Source: Ovis canadensis
Lineage: Eukaryota > Chordata > Mammalia > Artiodactyla > Bovidae
DNA: 64,000 bases
Direction: 5' to 3'
Assembly (NCBI RefSeq): GCF_042477335.2
Contig: NC_091246.1
Location: forward strand, 112,187,001-112,251,000
The notes under the pieces were generated by a model, which saw only the letters and a list, made by a program, of their open reading frames with translations, was not told the origin of the DNA and made no database searches. Positions 34,761-46,952 of this stretch are shown here, piece by piece (the stretch's first letter is position 1; the number at the start of each line of letters is the position of its first letter). The position numbers and the translations under genes are program-made.

Positions 34761-37451
34761 AATCGGTTCTAATGAGGTGGATGAAACTGGAGCCTATTAT
34801 ACAGAGTGAAGTAAGCCAGAAAGAAAAACACCAATACAGTATACTAATACATATATATGGAATTTAGAAAGATGGTAACAATACCCCTGTATGAGAGACA
34901 GCAAAAGAGACACAGATGTATAGAACAGACTTTTGGACTCTATGGGAGAGGGAGAGGGTGGAATGATTTGGGAGAATGGCATTGAAACATGTATAATATC
35001 ATATATGAAATGAATAGCCGGTTGCCAGGTTCGATGCCTGATACTGGATGCTTGGGGCTGGTGCACTGGGATGACCCAGAGGGATGGTACAGGGAGGGAG
35101 GAAGGATGGGGGTCAGGATGGGGAACACGTGTATACCTGTGACAGATTCATGTTGATGTATGGCAAAACAAATACAATATTGTAAAGTAATTAACCTCCA
35201 ATTAAAATAAATAAATTTATATTAAAAAAACTCAACATTCAGAAAACTAAGATCATGGCATCCAGTCCCATCACTTCATGGCAAAAAGATGGGGAAATAA
35301 TGGAAACAGTGAGAGACTTTATTTTGGGGGGCTCCAAAATCACTGCCGATGGTGACTGCAGCCATGAAATTAAGAACGCTTGCTCCTTGGAAGAAAAGCT
35401 ATGACCAACCTAGATAGCATATTAAAAAGCTGAGACATTATTTTACCAACAAAGGTCCATCTAGTCAAAGCTATGGTTTTTCCAGTAGTCAGGTATGGAT
35501 GTGAGAGTTGGACTATAGAGAAAGCTGAGCACCGAAGAATTGCTGCTTTTGAACTGTGGTGTTGGAGAAGACACTTGAGAGTCCCTTGGACTGCAAGGAG
35601 ATCCAACCAGTCCATCCTAAAGGAGATCAGTCCTGAATATTCATTGAAAGGACTGATGTTGAAGCTGCAACTCCAATACCTTGGCCACCTGATGCGAAGA
35701 GCTGACTCATTTGAAAAGACCCTGATGCTAGGAAAGATTGAAGGTAGGAGGAGAAGGGGGCGACAGAGGATCACATGGTTGGATGGTATCACTGACTTGA
35801 TGGACATGAGTTTGAGTAAGCTCTGGGAGTTAGTGATGGACAGGGAAGCCTGTCATGCTGCGGTGCGTGGGGTCGCAAAGAGTCGGACACAGCTGAGTGA
35901 CTGAACGGAACTGAACTCAGTCCACTTACACATTAGCACACATCACCTGTTTATATATGCAAACACAGTGGCTGACTGCTACATGGGCTTGGCAGTGAAC
36001 AGCCTGTCTATCTGACTCCTGAGGCCCCTCAGTGCTCACCATCCTTTTGACTTTAATGTAAGAGCTAGACCGCTACAGCATCCTTTGTTGATAGATATGG
36101 CAGCAACATTATAGTTCTCAAGTGAGCTCAGCTTTTTACCCTGTTAGCATGGAGTGGCAACTTGCAGCTCCTAACATGTCAGACCAGAACCAAAAAGTGC
36201 TTTTTCAGTCTGTTTTTCTTTAGCTAAAGTGGGTGGAGGCAGGACAAACAGTGGGAACTCAAAATTTGAAATGAATTATTTTGAAATCTCAGAAATCTGA
36301 TTTTGAGCAGGTTTGATTGCATCGACTGGTTTTGAACAAGCATCCTATCTCATCCTTCAGATCCTGGTTGGATTGCAACTGACCCCTGGGGGTGGGAATC
36401 TATAGGATCAACTCTGGGAGAACAGTGCGGAATAATCTAATCACATCTCAAATCAAAGTTGGCTGGGGTGTGGCATGTGGGTCGACTACCTCCCATTACA
36501 CGCTCAGTCTCTCTGCCCTCTCCACACTGTTACCTGCACTGATGTCCCTTCTTCAGCCCTAGTTCTGCCTCCCTTCGGCGGGGCTCGGCTCCAGGCCCAC
36601 TGCTCGGCCAGCAGTCAGGAACTTCCCTTCCTGGATCTGCTCTTTTTCAGATCCCATAGTTCCTTCTCTCCTGTTTTAACTCCTTGTTTGCTTGAGCACG
36701 CCTTCACACAACTTCTTCTGAAAAATACGTGAGGCATAGGCTTGCTGACTGTTTGTGGGTCTGAAAATAGTTTGTGCATGTTCTGCGTGATTGATAGATT
36801 GGCTGACCACAGAGCTCAAGGAGAAGAGCTTTCCACACGTATTCCGTGAGAGAGAGAGTGTAGGGCCTTCAGTGCTGTGGGGTCCAGCATAGACAGCGCC
36901 TTCACTAGGCCACAGAGCTAGGGGCCTCAGAAAGCGGTCAGGAGGGCAAGGGTCAGAGCCTCCAAGTTGGAGACAGCATGGCACACAGACTCCATAGATA
37001 AGGGGAAGAACTAGGGGAGACCCACCTAGGAGACTAGAAAGGCCAGATTTAGCCAGGGAGAGAAATACAGGCTATCCAGTTAAATTTGAATTTCAGATAA
37101 ATAATGAATCATTCTTTTAGTGTAAATGTGTCCCATGGAGTCTATTTTATCTGGTGACCCTACAGATAAAATACTCACACCCATCTGGCCCTCATAGAGT
37201 GGCAGGGAATTAACAGTTGAGCTGAAGCCTATATTATCTTCAAGGCTATGAGAAAACGAACCTTTGTAGCTGAGGAACCTGGGTGGGGCTTGAGGGGGCA
37301 GGGCAGAGAAGCTGGGATGAGAAGTTGAGAATTTTCCAACTGATAACTTTGTCTTTCTACAGGGCTTCCTATAGCTCATGGAATTGCTGCTGTGTAAGAG
37401 GTCTCTGCAGGGTGGTCAGCACTGCAGGTAGGGAAGGATGAGCCCAGTATG

Positions 37452-37482
<31 letters not shown>
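37452..37482. repeat. (GT)n microsatellite
   Basis: About fifteen uninterrupted GT units. Length variation between individuals is likely. Confidence 0.95.
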
Positions 37483-37483
<1 letters not shown>

Positions 37484-38330
37484 AGGGGAGGAGGCAGGCA
37501 GCCACCAGCAACACAGGCTGGAGGAGGGCACTGGGTTCCACGGAGAGCTGGGCTGCCATCGCCCAGACTCAGGAACACGAGCTTCATCTTAAAGAGCACA
37601 GCAAGCGTGCTGAAAAAGAGGATGGCACTGTTAAGAAGTAAAGAGAGGCCTGAAAAAACAAGAGGAGAAAAATCTCTCGAAGCAGTAGAAATGCAAGGAC
37701 AGAAACCACAGAGCAAATATAAGAGGACCAGAGGTAAATGCAGAAGCTATAATGTACACATAAGCGGGCATTTGAGAAAGAGAAAAAGCAATCAAGGGAG
37801 GAGAGCTGATATTTAAGCAAATAAGTGAAGAAAATCTTAACAAAGCTAAACAAATACTTGAATCTTCAGAGAGAAAGGATTCTTTGCATTCCAAGGAAGG
37901 AGCATCAAAAAAAAAAAACACACACACACAAGACAGATTGCGGTAAAATGACGTCATTCCAAGGATAATGATAAAGTTTCACAGTCTCCCAGACAGGAAA
38001 AACAAGTCATTGACACAGAAAGAAAGTCAGGCTGGCTGTAGATTTCTGTCTGCAACTCTGAAATCAGAAGTCAGCAGGATAGTATCTACTGATAACTGTC
38101 AGCATTGGTATAAAGCAAAATCCAACTGCGTGTTACTTAAGAAACCCACTTTAAACAAAATGAGAGAGGTTGAAATTCAGAGGATGTAAGAGTGGCCATT
38201 AGATAAATATAAACCAAACGAAGCCAATTCTGGCCTTTAATACGGGAACAAGCAGGATTCATATTATGTAACGGTAAAAGGCAAATTTATAAAATAGGTG
38301 TAACAGCCATAAACCATGTTCACCAATCAA

Positions 38331-38414
38331 TATAGTAGTTAAATATATAAAGCAAGAACTATAGTAGTTAAATATATAAAGCAATATAGTAGTTGAATAT
38401 ATAAAGCAAGAATG
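38331..38414 (+). repeat. Three-copy AT-rich tandem repeat
   Basis: TATAGTAGTTAAATATATAA, followed by AGCAA, starts at 38331, 38360 and 38385 (the last with one A to G change). Spacings are 29 and 25 bases; the first unit has an extra GAAC. Confidence 0.9.
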
Positions 38415-38569
38415 TAGTAAACATGCAATTATAATAGAGGATTTTAGTACATATTTTTTCAGGGTCAGACAAATCTAGACAAAAAATAAGAAAAAGAGCA
38501 ATAGAATAAAAGGGCCAACAAATTTGACTTGCAAGATGTATGGAACTTGTAGAGTTTATTTATAATAAG

Positions 38570-38873
38570 TGCTTCCCTGATCGCTCAGTTGGTAAAGAAT
38601 CTGCGTGCAATGCAGGAGACCCCGGTTTCATTCCTGAGTTGGGAAGATCCCAGGGATAGGCTACCCAATCCAGTATTCTTGAGTTTCTCTGGTGGCTCAG
38701 CTGGTTAAAGAATCCACCTACAATGCGGGAGATCTGGGTTCGATCCCTGGGTTGGGAAGATCCCCTGGAGAAGGGAAAAGCTACCCCCTCCAGTATTCTG
38801 GCCTGGAGAATTCCATGGGCTTCAGTCCATGGGGTTGCAAAGAGTTGGACACGAGTGAGCGACTTTCCCTTTT
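38570..38873 (+). mobile_element. Bov-tA SINE with duplicated tRNA head
   Basis: A first head and partial body (38570-38682, CTTCCCTGATCGCTCAGTTGG ... CCAGTATTCTTG) is followed directly by a complete second Bov-tA (38683-38873, GTTTCTCTGGTGGCTCAGCTGG ... GGACACGAGTGAGCGACTTTC). The layout is the same as the antisense copy at 19610-19896. Confidence 0.9.
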
Positions 38874-39186
38874 TCTGTACTCTTAAGATAGTGATAGGCA
38901 TGTAACATAGTGATACGACATTTTTGTAGACTATGCGTCATGCATGGTTATTACGCTGTTATTGACTCTGTTCCCTGCGCTATATGGTACTCATTTGGAA
39001 ACAGAACTTGGTGCTCTTAATCCCTTTCACATACTGTATTCATACCCTACCTTCTGTCCTCGGCAACCACCAGTTTGCCTTCTGCATCTAGGTGTGGTTC
39101 AGTTCTGTGAAGTCTATTCTTTGTTGTGTTTTTCAGAGTCCACAGTTTTGTGTGGAATCATATTGTACAATGAAAACATATAGTAT

Positions 39187-40143
39187 AGTTGACCCTTAGA
39201 AATCATGGGCTTGATGGGCTTGAACTGTACTTAATCCACTTATATGAGGATTTTTTCTTTTTTCCTTTTTTAGGATTTTTCAATAAAATATTGGAAAAAA
39301 TTTTGGAGATTTATACAATTGGGAAAAGGAGTCATGGATGAACCAAATAGACTAGAAATATCAAAAGAATTAAGAAAAATATATGTTGTGAATGCTTTAA
39401 GTATATGTAGATACTAGTCTATCCTTACTCAGGCATAGGTTATGTTTAATATAAAATTAATAATGTATTAGTTTTCTTACTGTTTTGTAACTTTGCTTCC
39501 AAAGAATTACCTTATTGTAAAGTATGTCCTGTATCTCTTGTAACAGAAGAAACTGTATATAAGCCTCATATATGCAGAAGAAACTGCATATATGCTATTT
39601 AAAAGCTATAAAACAATATTTCTAATACTATGTTATAAATAGGACTGAATGTCATAAAATTACTACAATTGATTCATTAGTGTATAGTTAGGCTACCATA
39701 AAAACATTTCTACATATTTCTTTTTCACCTGATCTTTTAATTTTTGATGTTTAGTGTTAGTCGTAAAAATGACATCTACAGTGTAGTATTGTATCAGACA
39801 ATATTGATACTGGTAGTGCAAGGCAGATGATTCATCATGCAGACAGGCAAGGTGAACTTAACAGTATTGACAAACACGGTACCAGTGATGTAAACGGATT
39901 TTCTCTCCCTTATGATTTCCTTAATAACATTTCCTTTTTTCTAGCTTACTTTATTGTAAGAATACTGTGTCTAAGGCATATAATGTACAAGTATGCATTA
40001 ATTGTCCATTTATGTTATTGGTGAGGCTTCTGGTCAACAGTAGGCTATTTGTAATTAAGGTTTGGGGGCATCAAAAGTTATATGTGAGTTTTCTATTGCC
40101 AGAAGGTTGGTACCTTTAACCTGTGTGTTATTCAAGTTTCAAC
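39187..40143 (+). mobile_element. Tigger/MER2-type mariner-like DNA transposon remnant
   Basis: The left end GTTGACCCTTAGAAATCATGG and the right end, whose reverse complement begins GTTGAAACTTGAATAACAC, form decayed terminal inverted repeats next to TA. Inside are AACTGTACTTAATCCACTTATATG, TAGCTTACTTTATTGTAAG and GGCTTCTGGTCAACAGTAGGC, familiar from this group. No transposase is encoded. L1 flanks both sides. Confidence 0.75.
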
Positions 40144-40788
40144 TTATATTTGTCTTTTGCTGTCTGATTTATTTTCCTAAGCATAATATTCTCTAGGTTG
40201 ATCCATGTTGTCACAAATGACAAGATCTTATTCTTTTTTGTGGCTAAGTAGTACTCCACTGTATATTTATAGACCACTTCTTTATCTGCTCATCTGTTGG
40301 TGGACATTTATGGTGGACATTTATGGGTATCTTGGTTACTGTGAATAATGCTCCATGAACATAAGGGAACATATATCTTTTTGAATTAATATTTTCCTTT
40401 TCTTCAGATAAAAACCAGAAAAGGAATTGCTAGATCATATGGCAGTTCTGTTTTTAATTTTTTGAGGAACCACTTTACTGATTTCCACACTGGCTGCAAT
40501 ATGCAATCTCACCAACAGTGAACATGGGTTCCCTTCTCTCTCCATCCCTGACAACACTTTTTATTTCTTGTCTTTCTGAGGATAGCTATTCTGACAGCTG
40601 TGAGGTGATAGTTTATTATGGATTTGACTTACATTTCATTGATGATTAGTGATGTAGAGCATCTTTTCATGTATCTGTGGCCATCAGGATGTCTTCTTCA
40701 GAAAAATATCTATTCAGATCCTCAGTTCATTTTTTAAGCTGGTTTATATGAGTTCTTTATATATTTAGGGTATTTACCCTTATCATGT

Positions 40789-40968
40789 TAGTCACTCAGT
40801 CATGTCCACCTCTTTGTGACCCTGTGGAATGTAGCCCACCAGGCTCCTCTGTCCATGGAATTCTCCAGGCAAGAATACTGGAGTGGGTTGCCATTCCCTT
40901 CTCCAGGGGATCTTCCCGACCCAGGGATCAAATCTGGGTTTCCTGGCACTGCAGTCAGATCCTCCCAT
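40789..40968 (-). mobile_element. Bov-tA SINE (antisense)
   Basis: TTAGTCACTCAGTCATGTCC opens the antisense Bov-A body; CAGGGATCAAATCTGGGTTTC is the antisense B-box region. The far end of the head is decayed. Confidence 0.88.
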
Positions 40969-41689
40969 TCAGTAGTTGCCTTATTGTTTTGTTAATGGTT
41001 TCCTTTGTTGTATGAAAGCTTTTCAATTTGATATAGTCCTATTTGTTTATTTTTGCTTTGGTTTCCCTCACCTGAGGAGACAGATCTGAAAAAGAAATAT
41101 TGCTACCACCAATGTCAATGTTTTTTTCTTGGAGTTTTGTGTTTCTAGATCTTACAGGTAGGTCTTCAAACCATTTTGAGTTTATTTCTGTATGTGGTGT
41201 TAGGGAGTGTTTTAATCATTCTTTTACAAGTAGCTGTCCAGTTTTTCCCACAGCATTTATATTTAAAAGTGTCTTTTCCTTGTTGTATATTCTTGTCATC
41301 TTTTTTTGTTGATTAACTGACCATGAGTGTATATATTTCTGGGCTCTTTTCTGCGCCATTGATGTATAGTTCTGGTTTTGTGCCAGTAACATACTGTTTT
41401 GATCATTGTAGCTTTGTAGTGTAGTCTGAATTCAGGGAGTCTGATTCCTCACTTAAGCTTGCTTTGGCTATTTGGGATCTTTTGTGGTTCCATACATATT
41501 TTAGGATTATTATATTTGTTTTAGTCTGATAGTCATTTGAGTTCAAACACATTCGAAAAGCTGAATGTTTTTAATTCTCCCCCATCACTTTATGTTTTGA
41601 ACAACGTATTTTACATCTTCTTGTGTATCCTTTTATTACCTATTATGGTTGATTATACAACTTTTGATTATGGTTTTTTAAGTGGTTGA

Positions 41690-42510
41690 TCAGTTGCCTT
41701 TCCCAGTGAGATTTTTTCTTCATATATTTTCTTGTTTCTTATTTTGGCCTTTGCTTAAACATGATCCTTTAAAGTTTCTTTGAAGGCGGGTTCAGTGGTG
41801 ATAAACTATTTTAGTTTTTGCTTTTCTGGGAAACTCTATCTCCTTCAATTCTGAATGATAACTTTGCCAAGTAAAGTATCCTTGATTGTAGGTTTTTTCC
41901 CTTTTAGCATTTTAAATATATCATGCCACTCCCTTCTGGCCTGCTAAGTTACTGCTGGAAAATCAGCTGATGGACTTACAGGGGATTCTGCTATAAGTGA
42001 TTCTTTGCTTTTCTCTCGCTGCCTTTGAAATTCTCTCTTTGACTTTTTTCATTTTAATTGTAACAGATCTTTGTGTGGATCTCTTTGGTCCATCTTGTTT
42101 GAGACTCTGCTTTCTGGACCTTAATATCTGTTTCCTTCCCCAGGTTAGGGAAACTTTCTGTCATTATTTTATCAAATACATTTTGTATAGTCTTCTCTCT
42201 CTTCTCCTTTTGGGACCCCTATAATGTGAATGTTGTGCATTTAATGTTGTCTCAAAGGTCACGTAAACTCTCCTCATTTTTTAAACTTTATTTTCCTCTT
42301 CACTGTTCTGATTGGGTGGTTCCCACTATGCTGTCTTCCAGGTCACTTAAGCATTCTTCTGTATCATCTGAGCTGCTGTTGTTTCCCCTAGTATAGTTTC
42401 CATTTCAGCTAGTTTATTCTTCAGCTCTGACTGATGCTTCTTTCGTATTTTCTAATTCCTTATCCAGGTTCTCACCATGACCTGTATTTCGTTCCCAAGG
42501 TGCATGAGAC
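41690..42510 (-). mobile_element. Very old L1 upstream region (antisense), probable
   Basis: Phrases such as TTTTAGCATTTTAAATATATC, CATGCCACTCCCTTCTGGCC, GGAAAATCAGCTGATGGAC and CTCTTTGACTTTTTTCATTTT occur in the order found in the 5' part of old mammalian L1 (L1M) elements. No frame survives. Confidence 0.6.
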
Positions 42511-43119
42511 TAGAGCTGAAGGTGAAACTGGCAGGTTAGCTGGAGCACGGGTGCATCTACCTGCTGCCCCTGTCCTGGGACTCCGAGGGGGTTAGCATTC
42601 ACACTGTGTAAGAGTTGGATCTTGGCTTCTCACAGCCCTTTGGTTCTCCCTGTTGTAAGCTCCTTTGGTTTTCAAAACCCATTAAGCAGGCTCACCTTCC
42701 CAGTGCCAGTTGCCAGGGCGAGGGTGCCCAGTGTGCAGCTTGCAGCCTCTTTCCTTAGCGAACCTTGGAGTTTGTGGTGTCCCATTCTGCTTCGGGTGCC
42801 CTGTGCAGGGTGTGAGTCCTCCCTGGACCGTGGCTCCACCCTGCCACCCTCTGACATGTTTCTTCTTCACGTCCTCGGTTGTAGGAAAACTGTCCTGCTC
42901 ATCATTATGTCATTCTCAGAGAGAGCTGTTTCATACATCGCTGTAGCTTTGGTGCATCTATGGGATGAGGTGAGCTCAAGGTCTTTCTACTTGGCCTTCT
43001 TACTTCTTCCTACTTTGCCTCTCTTTTGTATTTTAATGGAACATCTATAAAAGTTAATTTCATCTTTGCTCCCAAATAATATCTAAGATATCTGAGCTGA
43101 TTCACAAAGGTAGAGATTT
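42511..43119. other. Unique intergenic sequence
   Basis: GC-richer than its surroundings; a 142-codon open frame at 42622-43050 has no recognisable domain. I treat it as chance. Confidence 0.45.
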
Positions 43120-43485
43120 TATAACCCACATTCTCTGATTCTTATTTTAAAGGAACTCCTGTCCACTCCAAAACCCTCCTGTTATTGGAAATTAAGATCC
43201 AATATCCTAAATAAACTTTTGTCAAAATGTAAATAAAACTGAAATTATAAACCACCTACAAAGTAATGATGGAGGAAGCTTCGTACCCAAACATACATGA
43301 CACAGTTCAAACTATTCCAACTGGGAATTTATAGCCTTAAATGCTTTATTATTAAATAAAAACTAGAAAAATAAATTTAGAGCTCAGTCTAAGAAATAAG
43401 AACAGCAAGATGAACCAAAGGAAAAAAAAGTTGAAAAAATGAATAAAGATAGAAATTAAAGAATAAAAAGCAACAGTAGTAGAAA
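43120..43485 (+). mobile_element. Old L1 ORF2 fragment (sense)
   Basis: Diverged segment with AGTAATGATGGAGGAAGCTTC, ACACAGTTCAAACTATTCC and GGAATTTATAGCCTTAAATGC, as in the linker between endonuclease and reverse transcriptase of L1M elements, ending in an A-rich stretch. Confidence 0.65.
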
Positions 43486-43491
43486 GGATGC

Positions 43492-43706
43492 ATGCTGAGT
43501 CATTTCAGTCGTGTCTGACTCTTTGTGATCCCATGGACTGACGCCCACCAGGCTTCTCTGTCCCTGGGATCTCCCAGGCAAGAATCCTGGAGTGGGTAGC
43601 CATTCCTTCCTCCAGGGGATCTTCCCAACCCAGGGATTGAACATGTGTCTCCTGCGTCTCCTGCATTGTTGGTGGATTCTTTACCCACTGAGCCACCAGA
43701 TAAGTC
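43492..43706 (-). mobile_element. Bov-tA SINE (antisense)
   Basis: CTGAGTCATTTCAGTCGTGTC opens the body; GGATCTTCCCAACCCAGGGATTGAAC and GAGCCACCAGATAAGTCC close the tRNA head. Confidence 0.92.
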
Positions 43707-43940
43707 CATCTTAAAGCTGATTTCTTGAGAAAGGCCCCATGAGTAGACAAGCTCCTGGCCTGATGAGGAAAATGAGAGGGAAGTCATGAAAACCAGTGCA
43801 AGTAGCTGGCCCAGTGGGCACAGTCAGGAGGTGCTTCACTCTGTCCCACCACTGCCTTGTACCATTTTGTCAGGAACATTTTCTTGCTCTTGGTGACATT
43901 TCTGGTAGCACCCATGGCTTTTCACCCACTTTGGTCCTAA

Positions 43941-44141
43941 CAGTCACTCAGTCATGTCCAACTCTTTGTGACCCCATGGACTGTAGCCCTCCAGGCTCCT
44001 CTGTCCTTGGGATCCTCCAGGCAAGAATACTGGAGTGGGTTGCCATTCCCTTCTCCAGGGCATCTTCCCGACCCAGGGATTGAACCTGGTCTTCTGCGTT
44101 GCAGACAGATTCTTTACCATCTGAACCACCAGTGAAGCCCT
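43941..44141 (-). mobile_element. Bov-tA SINE (antisense) with target duplication
   Basis: Antisense body and head, flanked by TTGGTCCTAAC to its left and TTGGTTCTAAC to its right (one mismatch). Confidence 0.92.
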
Positions 44142-46599
44142 TGGTTCTAACAACAGTCCCATTTTTAGGGACCTTGTGGTTTGATCACATTTAGGTGAAA
44201 GCTCTGCCTCATCAGGTCCATGCTTCCCCTCTTCCCAGCACAGGCCCTTCACTGCCCCTCAAGACCAGCACTGAAGAAGGGGCCGGACTGCCCACTGCAC
44301 ATGTGCCCCCACCCCCAGACCCCCCAGAACCTCTGGCAGTCTCTCCCGCCATGCTTTCACTGTCTGCTTCTCTTGATGTTGGCGTCTGTCCTGGGAGATG
44401 ACTGTGGAGGCCACCACACCACGCCTTTCCCTGGAGCAGTGGGTAAATTCGCCAGCCTCTGAGATGCTCTGGCCACCATACTCCTTGCCTGCTGCTGTTT
44501 GTATGTGGGGTTTTGTTCGTGTTTGTTTTCTTTTTTAGAATTCAGGTCACCCTGACAGGTAGCCCTCTCTCAAGGAATAATTTCAAGATGACCCTCACCC
44601 TGCTACCTAATGGTGCTATGAGAGAAACAGAAGCTGTCAGATGCTGGAAACACTCCTCAATCTGCCGCCAGCCTGTTTTGCTGCCTGTGGAAGGTCTGCT
44701 CCAGACCACCCGCCCCCTGCAGACTTGGGAGGGGGAGACCCACTGTCATGCTGTAGTCACAGGTGACCCTCAACTTCAGGACACTTGCCTGCTTCCACAG
44801 CCAGGGGAAGAATGCCAGGATCCTTCTCTATCACACGTCTACGTGGGTGAGTGTACTTGATGCTCGCTTCACCCAGTTTGCTGGGGCAGTGGGGGACCCA
44901 GCACATCCCACACTCCCACCTGGCTTGGCAGCTCTAGGCCAACTCTCTAGTCCCATGTTGGAAGCCTAATTCTCTTCTTTCTCCTTTCTCAGCTGGAGGA
45001 GTCGTAGCTAGAGGGCTATGGTGGGGGTAGGGGAGCCCAGGGCAGAGCAGATGTCCATGGGGATGGATGGTGGGAGCAGGTGTGACTGTCAGAGATGAGT
45101 GGGAAAAGTGTCTGGATGAGGGGTTTGCACTGGAAGCCAGCATGAAGGATGCCCACAAATTGGGGGCAAATCAAGCCTCAAAAGGACTAATGAGAGAAAC
45201 ACCTAACCCTCTGGATACAACTGAAACCCATGAGAGTGTATATATATGTATATATGTATATAGATAAATTGAAAGTTTGAGAAGTAAGAGCATATTTTTG
45301 TCTCAACATACTTCCTAAGAAAATAGTTGAGAGAGGAAAATGTAACTCTGCAGTGGAGATACCATCTGAAACAAGCTGTCTAACTGCCCATCACCAAATC
45401 CACATCATGTGCCCCTGGTGGACCCCAGGACAGGAACACAGCATTGCTTCTGTGAATTTTCTTCTGAAGGAAAATAACCCAAATAATGAGGACTCGTTTC
45501 AGACACAAGTTTTTCAAAATATCCGGCCTACAACTTTCAAGAAAATTCAGGAATGAACAGTATTCCAAGTTGAAGAAAAGGGACTTGCTAGCTGTGTGCA
45601 AGGTATGATTCTGAACTGAATGAATTTTTGCTCCAAAGGACATTGCTAAGGCGGCTCCTCCTCCTCCTCCTTGTTCTTGTTCTTGTTATTAATCATTGAT
45701 CAGACTCCCTGGTGGTGAGTCTGAAGGCCAGTGTACCAATCCTAGTGGTGGTGCTGAGGTTTTTAGGAGAAAGTCTGTGAGGTGACCTGGCATCATCTTT
45801 GGCAGCTCACTGTCAGATGGTTCAGGAGAATGAAAGTTCCTTATCTTGTATTCGCAACTTTTGTTTCAAAATTAAACAAAATTTAAAAGTTTATGTGTAG
45901 AAAATGAAAAGACTAACAATTGGGAAAACTCTGAGCAATGCCTATATCATAGAAGCACTAATATTTTAACATATGAGGGGCTCTGATTAAGATAAAGAGA
46001 GAATAAGACAAAACCCACATGGCAAGGGAACGATAAACAGAGATTACCTCATTGTTGTCAGGGACGGGCAATTAAATATTAGCCACCTAACATAAGGTAC
46101 CGGTCAAACTGATAAGAATTTTAAAGGATGGCAGCTGGAAAGGGTGACTTGGGATGTGGAGTGAGTATTTTCATCCTATGAATGGTAGAAATGTAAATTG
46201 TTTAGTTTTTGTGGAGTGAAATCTACCTATATCTGTTAAAAATGGATATTACATCACAACTAGTAGAGAGATAGGTTCTGGAGATTGAATACACAAACTG
46301 TGATACTAGTCAATCCTAGTCACTGTATTATAAACCTCAAAGAAACCAAGACTAGATTTTAACTGCTCTCAACACAAAACAGAAACGTTCATTGGGTGAC
46401 ATAATACAAGGGTTAGCTAACGCCAAGGTGGGATCACCTTGTGATGCTCACATGTATGAATCAACATGTGGTATACCTCACACTCACACAGTGCTATATG
46501 TCAATTATATCTCAATTTAAAAAATGCTTTAATGCATTTCCCTTGATGCAGAAATTCCATCCTGGAAAGCCTATTCTGTAGAGATAAGAATCTTCATTG
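44142..46599. other. Unique intergenic sequence
   Basis: No exon or interspersed repeat recognised. Small simple repeats occur: an AT-rich (TATA)n-like stretch near 45238-45262 and (CTC)n followed by (TTCTTG)n at 45655-45690. Confidence 0.5.
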
Positions 46600-46836
46600 T
46601 GATTTTGTTTTTATTTTATTTTTTTTAAATTTATTGAAATGTAGTTGATTTACAATGTGTTATTTTCTGCTGTACAGCAAAGTGAATCAGTTATATATAT
46701 ACATATATCCCCTCTTTTTTAGATTTTTTTTCCCATATAGGTCATTACAGAGTATTCAGTAGAGTTGCCTGTGCTATACAGTAGGTTCTCATTCGTTATC
46801 TATTTTATATATAGTGGTATGTGTATGTCAGTCCTC
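46600..46836 (-). mobile_element. L1 3' UTR fragment (antisense)
   Basis: AAATTTATTGAAATGTAGTTG, CTGTACAGCAAAGTGAATCAG and TGCCTGTGCTATACAGTAGG mark an antisense L1 3' end. It may continue briefly after the SINE at 46837-46952. Confidence 0.85.
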
Positions 46837-46952
46837 TGCTAAGTCACTTCAGTCGTGTCCGACTCTGCAACCCCATAGATGACAGCCCACCAGGCTCCCC
46901 CGTCCCTGGGATTCTCCAGGCAAGAACACTGGAGTGGGTTGCCGTTTCCTCA
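46837..46952 (-). mobile_element. Bov-A monomer (antisense)
   Basis: Only the Bov-A body is present, from TAAGTCACTTCAGTCGTGTCC to GGAGTGGGTTGCCGTTTCCT; there is no tRNA head. It is close in sequence to the first monomer of BOV-A2. Confidence 0.88.

Larger units (their letters stand above)
27178..35226 (+). mobile_element. Near-full-length bovine-type L1 with perfect 16-bp target duplication
   Basis: The insert has a long 5' region (27178-29880), ORF1 (29881-30807, one stop), ORF2 remains (30859 to about 34750) and a 3' UTR ending in an A-rich tail (AATTAAAATAAATAAATTTA). AAAACTCAACATTCAG flanks it at 27162-27177 and 35227-35242, preceded by TT as for L1 endonuclease. Allowing for the nested SINE at 34500-34707, the L1 is about 7.8 kb, close to the full length of such elements. 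It is inactive as it stands. Confidence 0.95.
26655..35917 (+). mobile_element. BovB (sense) split by an 8-kb L1
   Basis: Sense BovB in two pieces, 26655-27177 and 35227-35917. The left piece runs from the VQAGFRKGR-like block through LRNLYAGQEATIRTGHGTTDW and NNLRYAGDTT (the catalytic YADD is YAGD here). The right piece runs from KLNIQKTKI to the 3' terminus GACTGAACGGAACTGAACT, with an open 143-codon C-terminal stretch (35473-35904). It is 5'-truncated and inactive. Confidence 0.93.
35918..38569. other. Mostly unique intergenic sequence with simple repeats
   Basis: No coding exon recognised. It contains a (GT)n run at 37452-37482, an A-run followed by (CA)n at 37908-37932 and a small tandem repeat at 38331-38414. 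Part of 37560-38320 is A-rich and L1-like in texture (possibly a very old L1 or HAL1 remnant), but I could not establish it. Confidence 0.5.
38905..41530 (-). mobile_element. Old L1 (antisense), interrupted by a DNA transposon and a SINE
   Basis: Antisense 3' UTR (38905-39186), then ORF2 end (40144-40788) with TCTAGGTTGATCCATGTTG and GTGATGTAGAGCATCTTTTC, then further upstream ORF2 (40969-41530) with CATTTTGAGTTTATTTCTG and TGGGCTCTTTTCTGCGCCATTG. It is clearly more diverged than the 27-35 kb L1. Confidence 0.82.

Noticed and set aside
37452-37482. Dinucleotide runs here and at 50168-50199 as candidate regulatory Z-DNA
   Set aside because: They are ordinary microsatellites with no promoter nearby; recorded only as repeats.
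42622-43050. A 142-codon frame in GC-richer DNA
   Set aside because: No domain, no splice context and no resemblance to a known protein; likely chance.
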